Shown one piece after another: positions 62,412-64,000 of a stretch of DNA of 64,000 nucleotides (its first letter is position 1; every line of letters begins with the position of its first letter). The translations under genes and the position numbers were made by a program. The notes beneath the pieces are model-generated. The model did not search any database and was not told where the DNA came from. It saw only the letters and a program-made list of their open reading frames with translations. Location of the stretch: NCBI GenBank assembly GCA_003170135.1, contig PMZR01000013.1:1-64000 (forward strand), in the 5' to 3' direction. Source of the stretch: Acidobacteriota bacterium. GTDB lineage: Bacteria > Acidobacteriota > Vicinamibacteria > Vicinamibacterales > Fen-181.

Positions 62412-62565
62412 ATCCGCAGTCACGGGACGCACGCCGGCGCTGTGTGCGCGCCCGCTCCGCTCGTGCTACCCTACTCCCGCCACCGCCGCCCCAACCTGAA
62501 CGAGTGCTCACTTGCGCTGGCGCGGTACGGATCGAGTGTCGGGTCGGGGACACAAATAGGGACCT

Positions 62566-64000
62566 ATGCGTCGACGTTTCGCGGGCTCTTTCGTCTTCGC
62601 CCTGGTATTCATCGCCGGGTTCCCCGTGCCCGGACCGTCTGCCCAGGCCCCGGCGCCTGTCGTCGTTGCCGTTGACGTCGTCGCGGTCGATCGCAATGGC
62701 CGAACGGTGGATGATCTCGGCCTGCAGGACTTTGCCGTGAGCATCGACGGGCAGCCGCGCCGCGTGCTGTCGGTCCGACAGGTCAGTCGCGGTCCGGGCA
62801 GCGCCAGCAATGCGGCGTCGCGGCAGGCCAACGGCGGGCGGGCCGGGACGTTCGCCGCCGAACCGAGTCGGACCGTGCTCGTGGTCGTGGACGAGACGAT
62901 GCTGCGGCGGGGCGACGAGCGCGTCGTCATCCAGGCGGCCAGCGCATTCCTCGATCGCCTCGGCCTCGACGATCACGTCGCCGTCGTCCGGTTGCCGGCC
63001 ACCACCCGCACGCGCGTGGAACTGACGACGGACCGGCCGGCGGCCCGCGAGGCGCTGCGCGCGCTGACCGGACAGCCGCTGCAGGCCGGCGTCGCAGCCG
63101 ACGACAAGGCGGGCCCGCCGGAGGGCGCGAGCCGCGCTACCACCGTCGATCCCAACCGGGTAGCCGCTGTCGACCCGGACAGAGTTGCGAATCCTCCCGA
63201 CCGCGAGCAGCAGATCGTCGCTGCGCCGGAGCTGGCGCCGCCGGCGATGGCGGATGGCGATCTCGAGCGGGCGCGCGCGAGTCTCACCGGCCTCGGGAAC
63301 CTGTTGAAAGGGCTTGACTCGATCCCCGGCCGCAAGGTGGTCGCGCTGTTCACGGCCGGCCTGCCACCGGTGTCGGTGTCGCTCGGTGCGCAGGTGGATG
63401 CGCTGTCAGCCGCCGCCGCTGGCGCGCGCGCCGTGGTCCACACCTTCGGGCTGCGTTTCGCGCACGCCGACGATCCCGTCATGCCGGACTTCTCGGCGAT
63501 CGAATCGCTTACGAAGAAGACCGGTGGCACGTTCGCAGTGCTGGAGAAGGACGCCGGCCGCGCCGTCGAGCCCGTCATCGCGCAACTCTCCGCGTGTTAC
63601 GTGTTGCAGGTTGAGGCAGGCGCCACCGCGACCGGCAGTCGGCCTTACGCGCTTCGCGCGGAGACGACAAGAAAGGGCGTGACGCTGCGGTCAGCCGCCT
63701 GGGTCGTTGCACGCGACGATCCGGAAGACGCGCTCGTCCCCGCGGCCCGGCCCGAAACACAGCCCGAAGCACAGCCGTCGCCTCCGGCCGACACCCGCGC
63801 AGCATCCCGCGAAGCGGACCTGGAGATGATCCTCTCGCGCATGACCGACTATGTGCGCGGGTATCAACGGGCCTTCTCGGGGCTCGTGGCCGAGGAGACG
63901 TACGAACAGCAGATCCCGGGCCAAAGCGTACGCCTGCGCTCGGACTTCCTGCTGGTCAAGTTGCAGACCGCCGACTACTGGCAATCGTTCCGCGACGTGT
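62566..64000 (+). CDS. VWFA-related secreted protein (runs off the window)
   Basis: The frame is open from the ATG at 62566 to the end of the window (478 codons). A signal peptide (RRFAGSFVFALVFIAGF, cleaved near PSAQA) is followed by VVVAVDVVAVDRNGRTVDDL and a VWA-like fold (TVLVVVDETMLRRGDERVVI; GRKVVALFTAGLPPV; VLQVEAGATATG). The MIDAS DxSxS is replaced by DETML, as is common in the Acidobacteria-type VWFA-related family. The C-terminus continues beyond the window. Confidence 0.8.
   Translation, partial: MRRRFAGSFVFALVFIAGFPVPGPSAQAPAPVVVAVDVVAVDRNGRTVDDLGLQDFAVSIDGQPRRVLSVRQVSRGPGSASNAASRQANGGRAGTFAAEPSRTVLVVVDETMLRRGDERVVIQAASAFLDRLGLDDHVAVVRLPATTRTRVELTTDRPAAREALRALTGQPLQAGVAADDKAGPPEGASRATTVDPNRVAAVDPDRVANPPDREQQIVAAPELAPPAMADGDLERARASLTGLGNLLKGLDSIPGRKVVALFTAGLPPVSVSLGAQVDALSAAAAGARAVVHTFGLRFAHADDPVMPDFSAIESLTKKTGGTFAVLEKDAGRAVEPVIAQLSACYVLQVEAGATATGSRPYALRAETTRKGVTLRSAAWVVARDDPEDALVPAARPETQPEAQPSPPADTRAASREADLEMILSRMTDYVRGYQRAFSGLVAEETYEQQIPGQSVRLRSDFLLVKLQTADYWQSFRDV

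Overview
The DNA is GC-rich and tightly packed. Its gene families (an Asp-box/sortilin-like secreted protein, a GWxTD protein, a VWFA-related protein, carboxypeptidase-regulatory-like repeats, ABC exporters paired with sigma-54 regulators, multiheme cytochromes with NrfD-type membrane subunits) point to a member of the Acidobacteriota, most likely Vicinamibacteria. This is inferred from gene families; the window has no rRNA or marker gene that fixes the taxon.

Layout. (1) 1-7130: one end of an integrated phage-like element. Its genes run leftward (two small helix-turn-helix proteins, a primase-polymerase, a RepA-like ATPase, a small/large terminase pair, and small unknown and zinc-ribbon proteins) plus one divergent regulator. 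It stops inside the 5' half of a tRNA-Arg(CCU) gene at 7131-7172. (2) 7.3-27 kb: ordinary chromosome. It carries apt, acylphosphatase, a large secreted Asp-box protein, an ABC transporter, a DegT aminotransferase, a YciH/SUI1 factor, tRNA-Pro(CGG), surE, an MFS transporter, the radical SAM protein AmrS and moaA, with gene remnants (TonB C-terminus, DUF11, isocitrate lyase tail) between them. (3) 27.5-34 kb: secreted proteins, including an M14 peptidase. (4) 34-39.8 kb: an exporter locus (adaptor, two ATPases, sigma-54 regulator, kinase) with a candidate sigma-54 promoter but no permease. (5) 39,835-42,521: a complete IS1595-family transposon with three probable passenger genes and an 8-bp target duplication. 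(6) 42.7-60.1 kb: a redox region. It holds a nine-heme cytochrome with a cytochrome b, a NarX/NarL-type pair, a kinase with two haem-c-like motifs in its sensor domain, an archaemetzincin, a sigma-54 regulator, and then an Fe-S/NrfD operon with a triheme cytochrome and two membrane-anchored GcvH-like proteins. That operon sits directly behind a near-consensus sigma-54 promoter. (7) 60-64 kb: a glycosyltransferase, a broken ATP-dependent DNA ligase and a VWFA-related protein that runs off the window.

Two observations stand out. First, twelve intergenic arrays of imperfect 7-bp tandem repeats occur across the window. Each has its own word but all share the 7-bp period, and nine begin within about 30 bases after a stop codon; several form two inverted arms. 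Second, the haem-kinase / sigma-54 regulator pair and the adjacent NrfD-FeS-triheme-GcvH-like operon look like one regulated redox module that I cannot match to a named system.
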